Assembly (NCBI RefSeq): GCF_010500835.1
Contig: NZ_JAAAMJ010000005.1
Coordinates: 1 to 64,000, forward strand
DNA: 64,000 nucleotides
Source: Aurantimonas aggregata
GTDB taxonomy: Bacteria > Pseudomonadota > Alphaproteobacteria > Rhizobiales > Rhizobiaceae
Direction of reading: 5' to 3'
Under the pieces are notes generated by a model. The model did not search any database and was not told the DNA's origin. It was given only the letters and a program-made list of their open reading frames with translations. The first letter of the stretch is position 1; each line of letters starts with the position of its first letter. This document shows, one piece after another, positions 1 to 8,549 of this stretch. Position numbers and translations under genes: made by a program.

Positions 1-108
1 GACTACGACGACATCGTCGCCCACTGCTGTGACGCTTGGAACAAGCTCGTCGATCAGCCCTGGAAAATCATCTCAATCGGAATGCGGGACTGGGCGCATG
101 AGTTCTGA
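1..108 (+). CDS. IS630-family transposase, C-terminal end only
   Basis: Only the last 35 codons lie in the window; the reading frame is open from base 1 to a TGA at 106-108. The peptide has the pattern AWNKLVDQP followed by SIGMRDWAH. I recognise this as the extreme C-terminus of IS630/Tc1-mariner-type DDE transposases, in which a conserved W-N-L-P-I-SIG-RDW segment closes the protein. The DDE catalytic residues lie upstream of the window, so activity cannot be judged. An inverted-repeat end of the element probably lies just downstream (around 110-140), but without the other end it cannot be confirmed. Confidence 0.7.
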   Translation, partial: DYDDIVAHCCDAWNKLVDQPWKIISIGMRDWAHEF

Positions 109-241
109 TCAGCGCACGTTGGTATAAGCCGCAAAAATGAGCAAGCCCCCTCTCCGCCAGAGTGTCGCGGCACCCTCCCTCTGGCATCCTTCCCTTCCGT
201 TCGACGTTCTACACCGAACCAACCGACGCGGGAGGACGGCG

Positions 242-739
242 ATGACGGAGACGGCGGAGAAGAGCGATCCCAAGCTCTGGGAAAAGGTGAAGGCGAAGGT
301 CACGAAGGGGTCCAAGGGCGGCAAGCCGGGGCAGTGGTCGGCGCGCAAGGCGCAGCTGGCGACGCATGAATACCAGGCGGCCGGCGGCGGCTATGTCGGC
401 GAAAAGGCCGACGACAACAGCCTGCAGCAATGGACCGACGAGGACTGGGGCACCAAGTCCGGGGCCGAGAGCGGCAAGAGCGGCGAGCGCTATCTGCCGA
501 AGAAGGCCCGCGCGCATCTGAGCGACGCGGAATACCAGCGCACCAGCGACAAGAAGCAGCGCGACACAAAGAAGGGTCGCCAGTTCTCTGCCCAGCCGAA
601 GGACATCGCGAAGAAGACCGCCCGGGATCGCGGCGGGGCTGCGAGCAAGGCCGATCTCTATGGCGAGGCCAAACGGCGCGACATCGCGGGACGCTCGAAG
701 ATGTCCAAGGCCGAGCTGGAGAAGGCGTTGCGCGCGTGA
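242..739 (+). CDS. DUF5872 domain protein, basic
   Basis: A 165-residue, lysine-rich, hydrophilic protein with no signal peptide or membrane segment. The N-terminal two thirds matches what I know as DUF5872: a W-x-K-V-K-x-K-V-T-KGSKGGKPGQWSARKAQ-like segment, then W-T-x-EDWGTKSG and a basic R-YLPKKARAHLS stretch. The last 30 residues (KADLYGEAKRRDIAGRSKM and after) look like a SAP/Rho-N-like helix pair, common in nucleic-acid-binding proteins. The ATG at 242 is preceded by GGGAGGA (230-236) with good spacing; upstream in-frame starts would add an unlikely leader. The function is unknown. A DNA/RNA-binding role is inferred from composition only. Confidence 0.8.
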   Translation: MTETAEKSDPKLWEKVKAKVTKGSKGGKPGQWSARKAQLATHEYQAAGGGYVGEKADDNSLQQWTDEDWGTKSGAESGKSGERYLPKKARAHLSDAEYQRTSDKKQRDTKKGRQFSAQPKDIAKKTARDRGGAASKADLYGEAKRRDIAGRSKMSKAELEKALRA

Positions 740-882
740 CCTGCGGGCTGGCTGCCAGATCGTGTTCCCGTTTGCCCGAACGTCGATCCTGAGAACCCAC
801 CGTTACATATCTTAACGTCAAGGCCGAAAATCGACCGCAGATTCCGGGTAGCTATCCTCCATCGACAGAACGGGAGGGGCCC

Positions 883-1497
883 TTGAAGGGACGACTGACG
901 ATCAGCACGGCGAAGCATCCTGGCCGCCGGCTGGGGATCCAGACGCTGATATCGGGAACCGTCATGGTTGGCCTGACGCTTGCGGTGAACGTCGATCTCC
1001 CCTCACTGCTGTGGCCGCTGGGGGGAGAGATGCATGTGCCGGCCGTGTCGGGCGTTCCGGCCGAGCCCCGCTACGACAGGGATGAAGTCCCCGGCCGCGG
1101 CAATCTGAAGACCGCCAGCGTCATGGCTGCCGGAAAGGGTCAGCGCCTGCCAGCGCTGGCGAGTCAGGCGGCGGTTGCGCCATCGCCCAGCGGGCCGACC
1201 CGCCCCATCGTCGAGGCTTCGCTGCCCAGCGACGTCGTCCTGTTCGACCAATGCATGCCGTCATGCGAGTCGCAGGATCCGCTGCTGGCCGCCAACCGCG
1301 CTTTCCCGGACGCGACGCCTTCGCCTGCGGCTCCCGCCATCCAGATTACGCGATACGTCGAGGAGAAAGTGCAGGTGACCGCGACGCGAGGCGGGGAAAC
1401 AGGCCTCGTCGAAGCCGTCTCCTCGCGCCTGGCCGCGGCCGGACAGGCTGGATTTCGTGTCGTCGCGGGCGGGCTGACTTCCCTGTCGCCCTGGTAG
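883..1497 (+). CDS. Hypothetical protein with one N-terminal membrane anchor
   Basis: A 204-residue protein not matched to a family. Translation likely starts at TTG 883, which follows GGGAGGGG at 872-879. An ATG at 964 lies inside the hydrophobic segment and has no good ribosome site. Residues about 16-38 form one hydrophobic stretch (ISGTVMVGLTLAVNVDLP), a signal anchor or uncleaved signal. The rest is Pro/Ala-rich and low in predicted structure, with a Cys pair (QCMPSCES) near residue 126. It stands alone between a DUF5872 gene and a convergent SDR gene. No function can be proposed. Confidence 0.55.
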   Translation: MKGRLTISTAKHPGRRLGIQTLISGTVMVGLTLAVNVDLPSLLWPLGGEMHVPAVSGVPAEPRYDRDEVPGRGNLKTASVMAAGKGQRLPALASQAAVAPSPSGPTRPIVEASLPSDVVLFDQCMPSCESQDPLLAANRAFPDATPSPAAPAIQITRYVEEKVQVTATRGGETGLVEAVSSRLAAAGQAGFRVVAGGLTSLSPW

Positions 1498-1574
1498 CTT
1501 GCCGAATGCCATACGGGCCGTGAACGAGACCGCCATGCATCGCCTGGTGGCGGGAAGTTCTCCGGAGCGGTGCG

Positions 1575-2360
1575 TCACACGGTCGGAACCGTGCCTCCGT
1601 CGATCACGTATTCCGTGCCGGTGATCGCGGCGGCGCGCGGCGATACCAGGAATGCAATGAGGTCCGCCACCTCGCCCGGCCTCGCGGGACGGCCCAGCGG
1701 AATGCCGCCCAGGCTGTCCATGATGATCTTCTGGCCGCCCTCGTAGTCGGTTCCGGCCTGGTCGGCGAGACGCTCCGCGAGCCGGACCGCGGCATCCGTC
1801 TCCACCCAGCCCGGCGAGACGCGGACGACGCGCACTCCCTTCGGCGTCACCTCTTTCGACAAGGCCTTGCTGTAGGTCGCCAGCGCGGCCTTGGCCGCCG
1901 CGTACGCCATGGTGGATTCCGGCAAGGGGAGTTCGTGCTGGATCGAGGTGACGTGGATCACAACGCCGTGGCCACGGTCCGTCATGCCGGGAACCAGGGC
2001 CCGGTCGAGCCGAACCGCCGCCATCAGGTTCTGGTCGAGTTCCCGCGTCCAGGTCGCGTCGTCGAGGGCTGAGAAGCCGCCGCCGGGCGCGCTCGAGCCG
2101 CCCACCACGTTGACGAGAATGTCGACGCCCCCCATCGTTGCCTCCGCGAATCCTGCGAGTTCGGCGCAGCCGGCGGGCGTCATCAGGTCGGCGGCCACGA
2201 AATGAACCGCTTCCGGCAGATCGTCCGGTTTCGACCGGGCGCTCGTTGCGACGCGGGCACCGGCGGCGATCAAGGCCAGGACGACGGCTCTGCCGACCCC
2301 CTTGGTCCCGCCGGTCACGACGGCACGATGACCGGCAAGGTCGATCCAGCCGGCCATCAC
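1575..2360 (-). CDS. SDR-family oxidoreductase
   Basis: A 261-residue classical short-chain dehydrogenase. The N-terminal Rossmann motif TGGTKGVG (about residues 16-23) binds NAD(P). NVVGG is the structural N-N-A-G equivalent, and the catalytic set is Ser in VTSIQH plus YAAAK. The C-terminus ([16 protein letters not shown]) is typical of the 3-oxoacyl-ACP reductase-like subgroup. The gene follows an NTF2-like gene, with the NTF2 stop overlapping the SDR start by 4 bp (2357-2360), so the two are co-translated. Both face away from an HxlR regulator, suggesting a small redox- or quinone-responsive unit. The substrate cannot be assigned. Confidence 0.9.
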   Translation of the reverse strand: MMAGWIDLAGHRAVVTGGTKGVGRAVVLALIAAGARVATSARSKPDDLPEAVHFVAADLMTPAGCAELAGFAEATMGGVDILVNVVGGSSAPGGGFSALDDATWTRELDQNLMAAVRLDRALVPGMTDRGHGVVIHVTSIQHELPLPESTMAYAAAKAALATYSKALSKEVTPKGVRVVRVSPGWVETDAAVRLAERLADQAGTDYEGGQKIIMDSLGGIPLGRPARPGEVADLIAFLVSPRAAAITGTEYVIDGGTVPTV

Positions 2361-2680
2361 TTGATCGCCAGCAAAGCGATCCGACCGTCGCGTAGCGTGA
2401 AGGCGTGGTCGAGCGTCACCGGACTTCCGGGAAACGCGCCTGTGACCTCCGCCGGCACGATCATCTCGTCGTTCCTGGTCTCGACGGAAAGCGGCCGTGA
2501 CGTGAAGGGCGTGCGCTGCATCGTATCGAGACGCCAGGCCCGGATCGCGGCGATGCCTTCATGTTGCTTGCCTTCGTCGTGCACGACGGCATCTTCGGTG
2601 AAGATGGCGGCCAGTGCATCGAAATCAGCGTCCGGCGCACTCGCGAAATAGGCTTCGATGGGTTTCGGCAGGATCGTCAT
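2357..2680 (-). CDS. NTF2-like / SnoaL-type nuclear transport factor 2 family protein
   Basis: A 107-residue alpha+beta protein with the typical early pattern [20 protein letters not shown]. This is the SnoaL/NTF2 cone fold, used by ketosteroid-isomerase-like enzymes and by ligand-binding accessory proteins. The ATG at 2680 follows AAGGAGAG with normal spacing; longer versions start in a Cys/Arg-rich leader and lack such a site. It is the first gene of a two-gene operon with the downstream SDR (4-bp overlap). Small polyketide- or aldehyde-modifying pairs are often arranged this way, but the substrate is unknown. Confidence 0.85.
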   Translation of the reverse strand: MTILPKPIEAYFASAPDADFDALAAIFTEDAVVHDEGKQHEGIAAIRAWRLDTMQRTPFTSRPLSVETRNDEMIVPAEVTGAFPGSPVTLDHAFTLRDGRIALLAIK

Positions 2681-2749
2681 CAAGCTCTCCTTGGCGTCAG
2701 GCGCGACGCGCCTGTTGCGATGAAAAAGAAATCGCCATAAGCCAGTCCG

Positions 2750-3121
2750 ATGACAAGTACGCACGAAGAAGTCGGGTACTTACCCCCGAGTAAGCCAGTC
2801 GAGCATACCCCCATTTCTGCCGCTTCCGGGGTCGAGGAAGTGATCCGGATGCTGGAGGGGCGCTGGAAGCTGGTGATCCTGTTTCACCTCTTCGGCGGCA
2901 AGCTCCTGCGGTTTTCCGATCTCGAGCGGGCCATCCCCGCGATCTCGCAGAAGATGCTGATCCAGCAGCTCCGCCAGATGGAGGCCGACGGCATTGTCAC
3001 CCGGCTTGTCCACCACCAGGTCCCGCCGAAGGTCGAGTACGGGTTGACCGACTGGGGCCAGTCCCTGTGTCCGTCGCTCGATGCGCTGCTGAAATGGGCT
3101 GCTGCCCGACCAGGTAGCTGA
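2750..3121 (+). CDS. HxlR-family transcriptional regulator
   Basis: A 123-residue winged-helix protein of the HxlR/DUF24 (MarR-like) class. The core runs IRMLEGRWKLVILFHLFGG, then RFSDLERAIPAISQKMLIQQLRQMEADGIV (recognition helix region) and VEYGLTDWGQSL. Most HxlR redox sensors carry an N-terminal Cys shortly before the DNA-binding core. Here that position lacks Cys, so thiol sensing of the usual type is unlikely. The gene diverges from the NTF2-like/SDR pair, with 69 bp between the two start codons, so it very likely controls that promoter and its own. Confidence 0.9.
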   Translation: MTSTHEEVGYLPPSKPVEHTPISAASGVEEVIRMLEGRWKLVILFHLFGGKLLRFSDLERAIPAISQKMLIQQLRQMEADGIVTRLVHHQVPPKVEYGLTDWGQSLCPSLDALLKWAAARPGS

Positions 3122-3286
3122 GGCCTTTTGGCAACAAACAGTTGCCTCACCGACACGTGTCCGCCCTCGCCGCGACAATATTGGTAACGACTGACGGTCA
3201 TGATCGCGGAACGACGAGTCGGGCTCACGCCCGACGACGCGACCGACATGGCGCCTTCGCCGCTTGCATTGCAGGAGACCTCTTCC

Positions 3287-3994
3287 TTGTCCTTCCCAAA
3301 AAGCGCCTTCTCCCGGCGCCATCTTTTGCTCGGCCTGTCGACCCTGGCGCTGTCGGGCTGCGTGAGCACGCCGCCTGCGGCGACCGTCGCGCCGACCCCG
3401 GCAGCGCCGCCGCCGACACCGCCACGCCCGATGATGTACGACGCGATGCCGAACGAGCAGTTCTTCGTTCCGGCGGTCGACGTCTCCAAGGTCGATCCGG
3501 CGTTCTGGCGCACCCAGGTGCCGAACACCACCAACGAGCCGCCCGGCACGCTGGTCGTCGATACGGACGCGAAGTACCTCTACTTCACCCAGGCCGACGG
3601 CTCGGCGATGCGCTACGGCATCGGCGTCGGCCGTGACGGGTTTTCCTGGTCGGGCCGTGCGCGCGTTCAGTACAAGCGCAAATGGCCGAAATGGACTCCG
3701 CCGGACGAGATGGTGGCGCGCCAGCCGGAGCTCCAGCCCTACTCGATCGCCAATGGCGGCATGCCGCCCAGCCTGACCAACCCGTTGAGCTCGCGGGCGC
3801 TGTACATCTTCCAGGACGGCAAGGACACGCTCTACCGCATTCACGGCACGCACCAGGAATGGTCGATCGGCCGCGCCGTCTCGTCGGGCTGCATCCGGAT
3901 GCTCAACCAGGACGTCGCCGATCTTCATGATCGCGTGCCGGACGGCACGCCGATCGTCGTCCTGCCGTCCCGCGCGGCACCGATGGCCGTCTGA
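3287..3994 (+). CDS. L,D-transpeptidase lipoprotein (first of two tandem copies)
   Basis: A YkuD-fold L,D-transpeptidase that cross-links peptidoglycan stem peptides or anchors proteins to them. The catalytic region reads YRIHGTHQEWSIGRAVSSGC followed by IRM: the His and the Cys of SSGCIRM are the active-site pair. The N-terminus has a twin-arginine n-region (SRRHLLLG) and a lipobox, LALSGC. I place the start at TTG 3287 because AGGAG sits at 3273-3277 with 9-bp spacing and this gives a normal-length lipoprotein signal. ATG 3200 or 3248 would add 29 or 13 residues before it. A close paralogue follows at 4337. Confidence 0.88.
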   Translation: MSFPKSAFSRRHLLLGLSTLALSGCVSTPPAATVAPTPAAPPPTPPRPMMYDAMPNEQFFVPAVDVSKVDPAFWRTQVPNTTNEPPGTLVVDTDAKYLYFTQADGSAMRYGIGVGRDGFSWSGRARVQYKRKWPKWTPPDEMVARQPELQPYSIANGGMPPSLTNPLSSRALYIFQDGKDTLYRIHGTHQEWSIGRAVSSGCIRMLNQDVADLHDRVPDGTPIVVLPSRAAPMAV

Positions 3995-4336
3995 TCGGAA
4001 TTTGATGCAAGGCACGCCAGCGGGACGACCGTCGTGGTCGTCCCGCGAATGTACCGAGACGTCGTGCTGGCGCTGCGGAATGGCAAGCGAACCGTTGCAT
4101 GGCGACAACATCGCGCGCCTCTTTGCGGTTTTCGGCACAGCTTTCCGTCACCCGGCGGCGACGATCTCGAATTCGACGATATCCTGACAGATCAGGGACC
4201 TGCGCTAGCCCAGCGTGAGCGCGCTGTCAGGCAACACTCATCCCGATGCGGGCCGCTGGCCACGCTGCATTCCGGGACCGACTCGCGAAACCCGCGGGTG
4301 AAAAGACCGACAGCGCCAAGGCGGAGCAGGAACGAC
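3995..4336. other. Intergenic spacer between the two L,D-transpeptidase genes
   Basis: This 342-bp spacer holds a strong hairpin at 4020-4046 (listed separately) and otherwise no convincing gene. An open frame continues upstream of 4337, but its codons look unselected and the lipoprotein signal starts only at 4337. The hairpin and the spacer length suggest that the second transpeptidase has its own promoter. Confidence 0.5.
4020..4046 (+). terminator. Strong hairpin after first L,D-transpeptidase
   Basis: Perfect 11-bp inverted repeat: GCGGGACGACC (4020-4030), a 5-nt loop, then GGTCGTCCCGC (4036-4046), 26 bp after the stop codon. There is no T-run after it, so if it terminates transcription it is not a textbook intrinsic terminator. 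It may instead protect the mRNA 3' end. Confidence 0.5.
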
Positions 4337-5017
4337 ATGATCGTCAACAACATCCATCGCGCCGGCCTCCTCGCCGTGACGCTGCTCATGCTCGGCGGCT
4401 GCTCGACCGTCACTGACGCGCCGCGTGCCATCCTCGGCTATGCCGCCCCTGGCCTCGTCGGCGATTCCCGCTACGCCGCGTTCGAAGACAATGGCCGCAA
4501 TATTCCGGCGATCCCGGCCACGTTCCTCACCGACGAGAACGTCCGGCAGGTGGTCGATTTCTACGGCTCGGAAGCGCCCGGCACGATCGTCGTCGATCCG
4601 GCTGCGCATTTCCTCTATCTCGTCGGGGAAAACGGCAAGGCGCTGCGCTACCGCGTCGGTGTCGGCAAGGCCGGCTTCGCCTTTGCCGGCAATGCCACGG
4701 TCGCGCGCAAGGCCGAATGGCCCGGCTGGACGCCCACCGCCAACATGCTTCGCCGCGAGCCGGAGCGCTTCGGCCCCTATGCCGGCGGCCTCGAAGGCGG
4801 GCTCGGCAACCCGCTTGGCGCCCGTGCCCTCTATCTCTACCGCGGCGGCCGCGACACCTATTACCGCATCCACGGCACCAACGAGCCCTCGACCATCGGT
4901 CGCTCGGTGTCGTCCGGCTGTATCCGGATGTTCAACCAGGACGTCATCGATCTCGAGAGCCGCGTGCCCGTGGGCGCGACGGTGGTCGTGCGCAGCGCGG
5001 CAGGACCCGTCGCCTAG
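4337..5017 (+). CDS. L,D-transpeptidase lipoprotein (second tandem copy)
   Basis: A 226-residue YkuD-domain protein, paralogous to the gene just upstream. The order of blocks is the same: PGTIVVDPAAHFLYLVGENG, RYRVGVGKAGFAF, GLGNPLGARALYLY and the catalytic HGTNEPSTIGRSVSSGCIRM. The start ATG 4337 follows AGCAGGA and opens a compact lipoprotein signal with lipobox MLGGC. Unlike copy one, it has no twin-arginine motif. The role is periplasmic peptidoglycan 3-3 cross-linking or anchoring of an outer-membrane protein. The two copies probably differ in timing or substrate. Confidence 0.9.
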   Translation: MIVNNIHRAGLLAVTLLMLGGCSTVTDAPRAILGYAAPGLVGDSRYAAFEDNGRNIPAIPATFLTDENVRQVVDFYGSEAPGTIVVDPAAHFLYLVGENGKALRYRVGVGKAGFAFAGNATVARKAEWPGWTPTANMLRREPERFGPYAGGLEGGLGNPLGARALYLYRGGRDTYYRIHGTNEPSTIGRSVSSGCIRMFNQDVIDLESRVPVGATVVVRSAAGPVA

Positions 5018-5043
5018 CGGCGCCTTCCGGCTCGGCTTTCTCA

Positions 5044-5073
5044 GATCACGGGGCCGAACCCGGCCTCGTGATC
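5044..5073. terminator. Bidirectional hairpin between convergent genes
   Basis: Near-perfect 13-bp inverted repeat: GATCACGGGGCCG (5044-5056), loop AACC, then CGGCCTCGTGATC (5061-5073), with one G-T wobble. It sits midway between the stops of the L,D-transpeptidase (plus) and the AztD-like gene (minus), so it can serve both strands. Confidence 0.6.
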
Positions 5074-5086
5074 GCTCAACCTGGGT

Positions 5087-6316
5087 TCAGTGCGTCGCAC
5101 CCGACCCGCCGACCGCGACGATCGTGTAGGGCACGCCCTCGACCGCGATGGTCCGCTCTTCCTCGAAATTGTCGCTCGACACGAGCCGCACCAACCCTTC
5201 GCGCGGATCGGTGATGGCGATGTGGTCCCCTGCGACGGCAAGGCGCGGACGCGGATCGCGCCAGTGGCCATCCATCGAATAGGGTTCCGTCACCCGCGCG
5301 CTCTTCTCGATCGTGCCCGAGACGACGTCCAGATGATGCAGCTGTCCGTCCTCGGTCAGGATGTAGGCGTCGCGCGGCTTGGCCGGATCGAGGGCGAAGT
5401 CGACGCGCCGGGTTGGCAGGTCGATTTTGCGGAATACCTCGTCCGCGCCCGGCTCGATCACCACGACGGCGCTCGGCCCGTAATTGCCGAGGAAGAACTG
5501 CATCGCGGTTCCGCCCTTGAGGGTCGACACGTTGCCCTCGCCGAGATCGGCCGTTGCGATGTGCTCGAGCGTCGGCGCTGCTGATCCACGCGATGGGGTC
5601 GCGACGACGATCCCGTCCTTGCAACCGAAGGCGAAGACCCGGGCCGACTGCGCCTGGCCGTGCACGCCGGGGCACGCGACGATTTCGCCGACCCGCTCAC
5701 CCTCCGCATCGAGCACCATCAGCCCAACGCGCGGCGCTTCCGGATCCGCGCCGGGCACGGAGACCACGAGGAAATCGCCCATCGGCGCGGCGAGGCCATG
5801 ATGCGCCGCTCCCGGCGTCAGGGTGCGCGGCTGGAACTTGCCATCCAGGAGTTGGCTCTCGGGAAAGAGCGTGATGTTGCCGCTCCCGTCGTCGAAGACC
5901 GCGATCGTGCCCGAGCCCTCGATCACATGCGCCGGCTTGACGCCTTCGATCGTGGTGGGCAGCAGCCTGGCGTCGCCGACGTCGATGTCGCCGTGGTCGC
6001 CATGGTCTTCGAACGAGATGCCCGTTGCGATGACTGCCACCTTGCCGGCATCACCCTGCACAGCGAAGATCGTGCGGCCACTGGCGCTTGGGTACAATGC
6101 CGGCGTCTGTTCGATCGCGAACTCCCCAGCGCTGGACCCGTCCTCGACTTCGACGGCGCGGACGACGCCGTCGACATGATCGCCGATGAACAGCCGGTAA
6201 TGCGTCTCGGCGCCGCGGTCGTGGGCGTGGTCCTGCGCCGCAGCGCTCCCCATCGCCAAAGCGCCAAGAGCCGTCGCCCCGAACAGCAGTTTCGTCACGG
6301 ATGTCAGACCGTTCAT
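5087..6316 (-). CDS. aztD: AztD-like periplasmic zinc metallochaperone
   Basis: A 409-residue exported protein. A signal peptide (ALGALAMGSAAAQ) is followed at once by a His/Asp-rich metal-binding stretch, DHAHDRGAETH. The remainder is a repetitive beta-propeller-like chain with recurrent motifs such as FVLFD-like blades and ALYPSASGRTIFAVQGDAG. This is the organisation of AztD, which binds periplasmic zinc and hands it to the AztC binding protein of the AztABC importer. No aztABC genes are in the window, so it is either a stand-alone copy or its partners are elsewhere. The ATG 6316 follows GGAG with 9-bp spacing. A Zur-box-like palindrome lies about 30 bp upstream. Confidence 0.72.
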   Translation of the reverse strand: MNGLTSVTKLLFGATALGALAMGSAAAQDHAHDRGAETHYRLFIGDHVDGVVRAVEVEDGSSAGEFAIEQTPALYPSASGRTIFAVQGDAGKVAVIATGISFEDHGDHGDIDVGDARLLPTTIEGVKPAHVIEGSGTIAVFDDGSGNITLFPESQLLDGKFQPRTLTPGAAHHGLAAPMGDFLVVSVPGADPEAPRVGLMVLDAEGERVGEIVACPGVHGQAQSARVFAFGCKDGIVVATPSRGSAAPTLEHIATADLGEGNVSTLKGGTAMQFFLGNYGPSAVVVIEPGADEVFRKIDLPTRRVDFALDPAKPRDAYILTEDGQLHHLDVVSGTIEKSARVTEPYSMDGHWRDPRPRLAVAGDHIAITDPREGLVRLVSSDNFEEERTIAVEGVPYTIVAVGGSGATH

Positions 6317-6345
6317 GTTCTCAATCTCCAGGCTGCAATGCCCAT

Positions 6346-6362
6346 TTGTTACGGTATAACAA
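6346..6362. promoter_or_regulatory. Zur-box-like operator
   Basis: TTGTTACGGTATAACAA: perfect 6-bp arms TTGTTA/TAACAA around a 5-bp spacer. An outer inverted pair CATTTGT (6343-6349)/ACAAATG (6364-6370) flanks it. AT-rich GTTATA-type palindromes are the known Zur sites of alphaproteobacteria. The position, 30 bp upstream of the AztD start, fits zinc-dependent repression of that gene. Confidence 0.65.
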
Positions 6363-6472
6363 TACAAATGACCAGCCCCGATCGAGCCGCTCGCGCTGAA
6401 AACGCTCTCCCAGAGGATGCCGAAACGGTGATTGACAGCCCGCCTCCGACCGCTCCATACCGTGCCGTCGAA

Positions 6473-6660
6473 CGGTTCCCCGCCCGCCTTCGAGGCGGAT
6501 GGGGATGAAAAGGGAATACGGTGCGACGTCCCTACAGGACGCAAATCCGTGGCTGCCCCCGCAACTGTGAGCGGATAGCTCCTTCGAGAACGCCACTGGC
6601 CGGAAGGCTGGGAAGGTTCGAAGGCGCCGTGACCCGCGAGCCAGGAGACCTGCCTTCGAC
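6473..6660 (+). ncRNA. Cobalamin riboswitch
   Basis: All hallmark blocks are present in order: GGTTCCC (6474-6480), GAAAAGGGAATACGGTG (about 6507-6523), AATCCGTGGCTGCCCCCGCA (6544-6563) followed by ACTGTGAGC, GCCACTGGCCGGAAGGCTGG (6592-6611), and GCGAGCCAGGAGACCTGCC (6637-6655), which is the B12 box region. It lies upstream of the riboswitch-type B12 ABC transporter genes on the same strand. By the known mechanism, adenosylcobalamin binding should switch the operon off. Confidence 0.95.
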
Positions 6661-6778
6661 ACGAACGAAACCCGGCCGGGGTGCGCCGAGGGGGATGGAA
6701 TGCTGACTATACCGAATCCTGTTTCGTGCATGGCGACCTCGTCGCCGGGCAGCGGATGGCTCGACGCGGGCCGCTGCC

Positions 6779-7603
6779 ATGATGATCTCTAGGCACCTCC
6801 TCGGTGATCGCCCCGCCGCGCTGGCCGCTCGCGATCTCACCTGGGGCGTTGACCGGTCCGAGCCCATCATCTCGGGCATCTCGTTCGACGTGGCACCCGG
6901 CGAAACGCTGGCTGTCGTCGGCCCTAACGGCGCCGGCAAGTCGTCGCTGCTGCGTTGCCTCTATCGCTACCACCGCCCGACCACTGGAACGGCCTCGCTC
7001 GACGGCCAAGACCTGTGGAGCCTGTCGGCGCGCGACTGCGCCCGTCGTGTCGCCACCGTGCTGCAGGAGCCGGCGTCCGATTTCGGGCTGACCGTCGCCG
7101 AGATCATCGAGCTCGGTTTAACGCCGCATCGTCGATCGTGGGCCCGAACGGACTACGAACCCGTCGAGGACGCGCTGGCGCTGATGCAGCTGACGCATCT
7201 CGCCGGGCGCGATCTGGCGACCCTCTCCGGCGGCGAGAAGCAGCGCGTGATGGTGGCGCGGGCGCTGGTGCAGAAACCGGACCTGCTCATCCTCGACGAG
7301 CCGACCAACCATCTCGACATCCGCCATCAGCTCGAGGTGCTGGCGATGCTGCGCGCCCTGCCGGTGACCGTCGTGGTCTCAATCCACGACCTCGCCCTTG
7401 CCTCGTCGCACGCGGACAGTGTCCTCGTTCTTCACGCAGGGCGGATGGCTGCGTTCGGCGCGCCGCTCGACGTTTTGACGCCGGCAGCGATTAGCTCGAC
7501 CTTTGCGGTCGGCACGAGCATCGACCGTCATCCCGTGACCGGGCAGCCGCGCTTTTCCTTCCACCTCAATGATCCAGAAACGGCAGGGGATACCTATGCT
7601 TGA
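6779..7603 (+). CDS. btuD: B12-type ABC transporter ATP-binding protein
   Basis: A 274-residue ABC ATPase of the FecE/BtuD class. It has Walker A GPNGAGKSS (about residue 48), signature LSGGEKQRVMVARAL, Walker B LLILDEPTNHLD and the switch His in VVSIHDLALA. It is the first gene after the cobalamin riboswitch and overlaps the binding-protein gene by 8 bp. The gene order (ATPase, binding protein, permease) and the riboswitch make corrinoid uptake the best role, rather than haem or siderophore. No ribosome site is obvious before ATG 6779, so the start is uncertain. Confidence 0.9.
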   Translation: MMISRHLLGDRPAALAARDLTWGVDRSEPIISGISFDVAPGETLAVVGPNGAGKSSLLRCLYRYHRPTTGTASLDGQDLWSLSARDCARRVATVLQEPASDFGLTVAEIIELGLTPHRRSWARTDYEPVEDALALMQLTHLAGRDLATLSGGEKQRVMVARALVQKPDLLILDEPTNHLDIRHQLEVLAMLRALPVTVVVSIHDLALASSHADSVLVLHAGRMAAFGAPLDVLTPAAISSTFAVGTSIDRHPVTGQPRFSFHLNDPETAGDTYA

Positions 7604-8549
7604 ACGCTCAGCCATCATCGCCGCGCTCGCATTCGGAGCGACCGGGGCTGCCGCCTCGGACTTTCCGGTCACCGTGGAGAGTTGCGGCAAGGCCTTGACC
7701 TTCGAGGCAGCCCCGGCCCGGGCGGTCTCGAACGACGTGAACCTCACCGAGATGATGCTGGTGCTCGGCCTGGACGACCGCATGGCCGGCTACACCGGCG
7801 TCTCCGGCTGGTACAAGCTCGACGAGGCTCTGCGCGATGCCGCCAAGGCGCTGCCGGAGCTCACGCCCGACTATCCCACCAAGGAAGTGCTCCTCGGCGC
7901 AGACGCCGATTTCTACTTCGCCGGCTGGAACTACGGCATGCGGGTCGGCGGCGAGGTCACGCCGGATACGCTGGCACCCTTCGAAATCCCCGTCTACGCA
8001 CTCACCGAGAGCTGCATCCACATCATGGAGAAGCCAAAGGCGTCGATGGACGATCTCTATGTCGACCTCATCAATCTCGGTCGCATCTTCGGGGTCGAGG
8101 AGCGGGCAGCCTCGCTGGTCGACGGGTACAAGCAGGAACTGGAAAGCCTGGCCGCGAGCCTCCCTGACGATCGGATGCCACCGAAGGTATTCGTCTACGA
8201 TTCGGGCGAGGACAAACCTTTCACGGCCGGCGGCTACGCGATGCCGACGGCGCTGATCGAGGCGGCGGGCGGCACCAACATCATGGCCGACGTCGAGACC
8301 AGCTGGGTCTCCATAGGCTGGGAGCCGGTCATCGAGCGCACGCCGGAAATCATCGTCATCGTCAATTACGGCGACGTCACCGCCGACCAGAAGATCGCCT
8401 TCATGAAGGGCAATCCGGCCTTTAGGGACATTCCCGCCGTCAGGAACGATCGCTTCGTCGTGCTGGAATATGTCGAGGCAACCCCCGGTCCCCGCAATAT
8501 CGAGGCGGTGAAGAAGCTCGCCGCCTACTTCCGCCACCCGCAAGGATGA
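7596..8549 (+). CDS. btuF: Periplasmic corrinoid-binding protein (BtuF/FecB class)
   Basis: A 317-residue type III binding protein: signal peptide (cleavage after GATGAAA), then VTVESCGKALTFEAAPARAV and the helical-backbone FecB pattern LTEMMLVLGLDDRMAGYTG. ATG 7596 follows AGGGGA with 6-bp spacing. A start at 7569 would place nine polar residues before the signal. Internal Cys residues (ESC near 26 and ESC near 138) could form a disulphide. It is translationally coupled to the ATPase (8-bp overlap) and to the permease (ATGA). With the upstream riboswitch, cobalamin or a precursor is the probable ligand. Confidence 0.88.
   Translation: MLERSAIIAALAFGATGAAASDFPVTVESCGKALTFEAAPARAVSNDVNLTEMMLVLGLDDRMAGYTGVSGWYKLDEALRDAAKALPELTPDYPTKEVLLGADADFYFAGWNYGMRVGGEVTPDTLAPFEIPVYALTESCIHIMEKPKASMDDLYVDLINLGRIFGVEERAASLVDGYKQELESLAASLPDDRMPPKVFVYDSGEDKPFTAGGYAMPTALIEAAGGTNIMADVETSWVSIGWEPVIERTPEIIVIVNYGDVTADQKIAFMKGNPAFRDIPAVRNDRFVVLEYVEATPGPRNIEAVKKLAAYFRHPQG

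Noticed and set aside
110-241. Right-hand inverted repeat of the IS630-type element
   Set aside because: The terminal repeat cannot be verified without the left end, which is outside the window.
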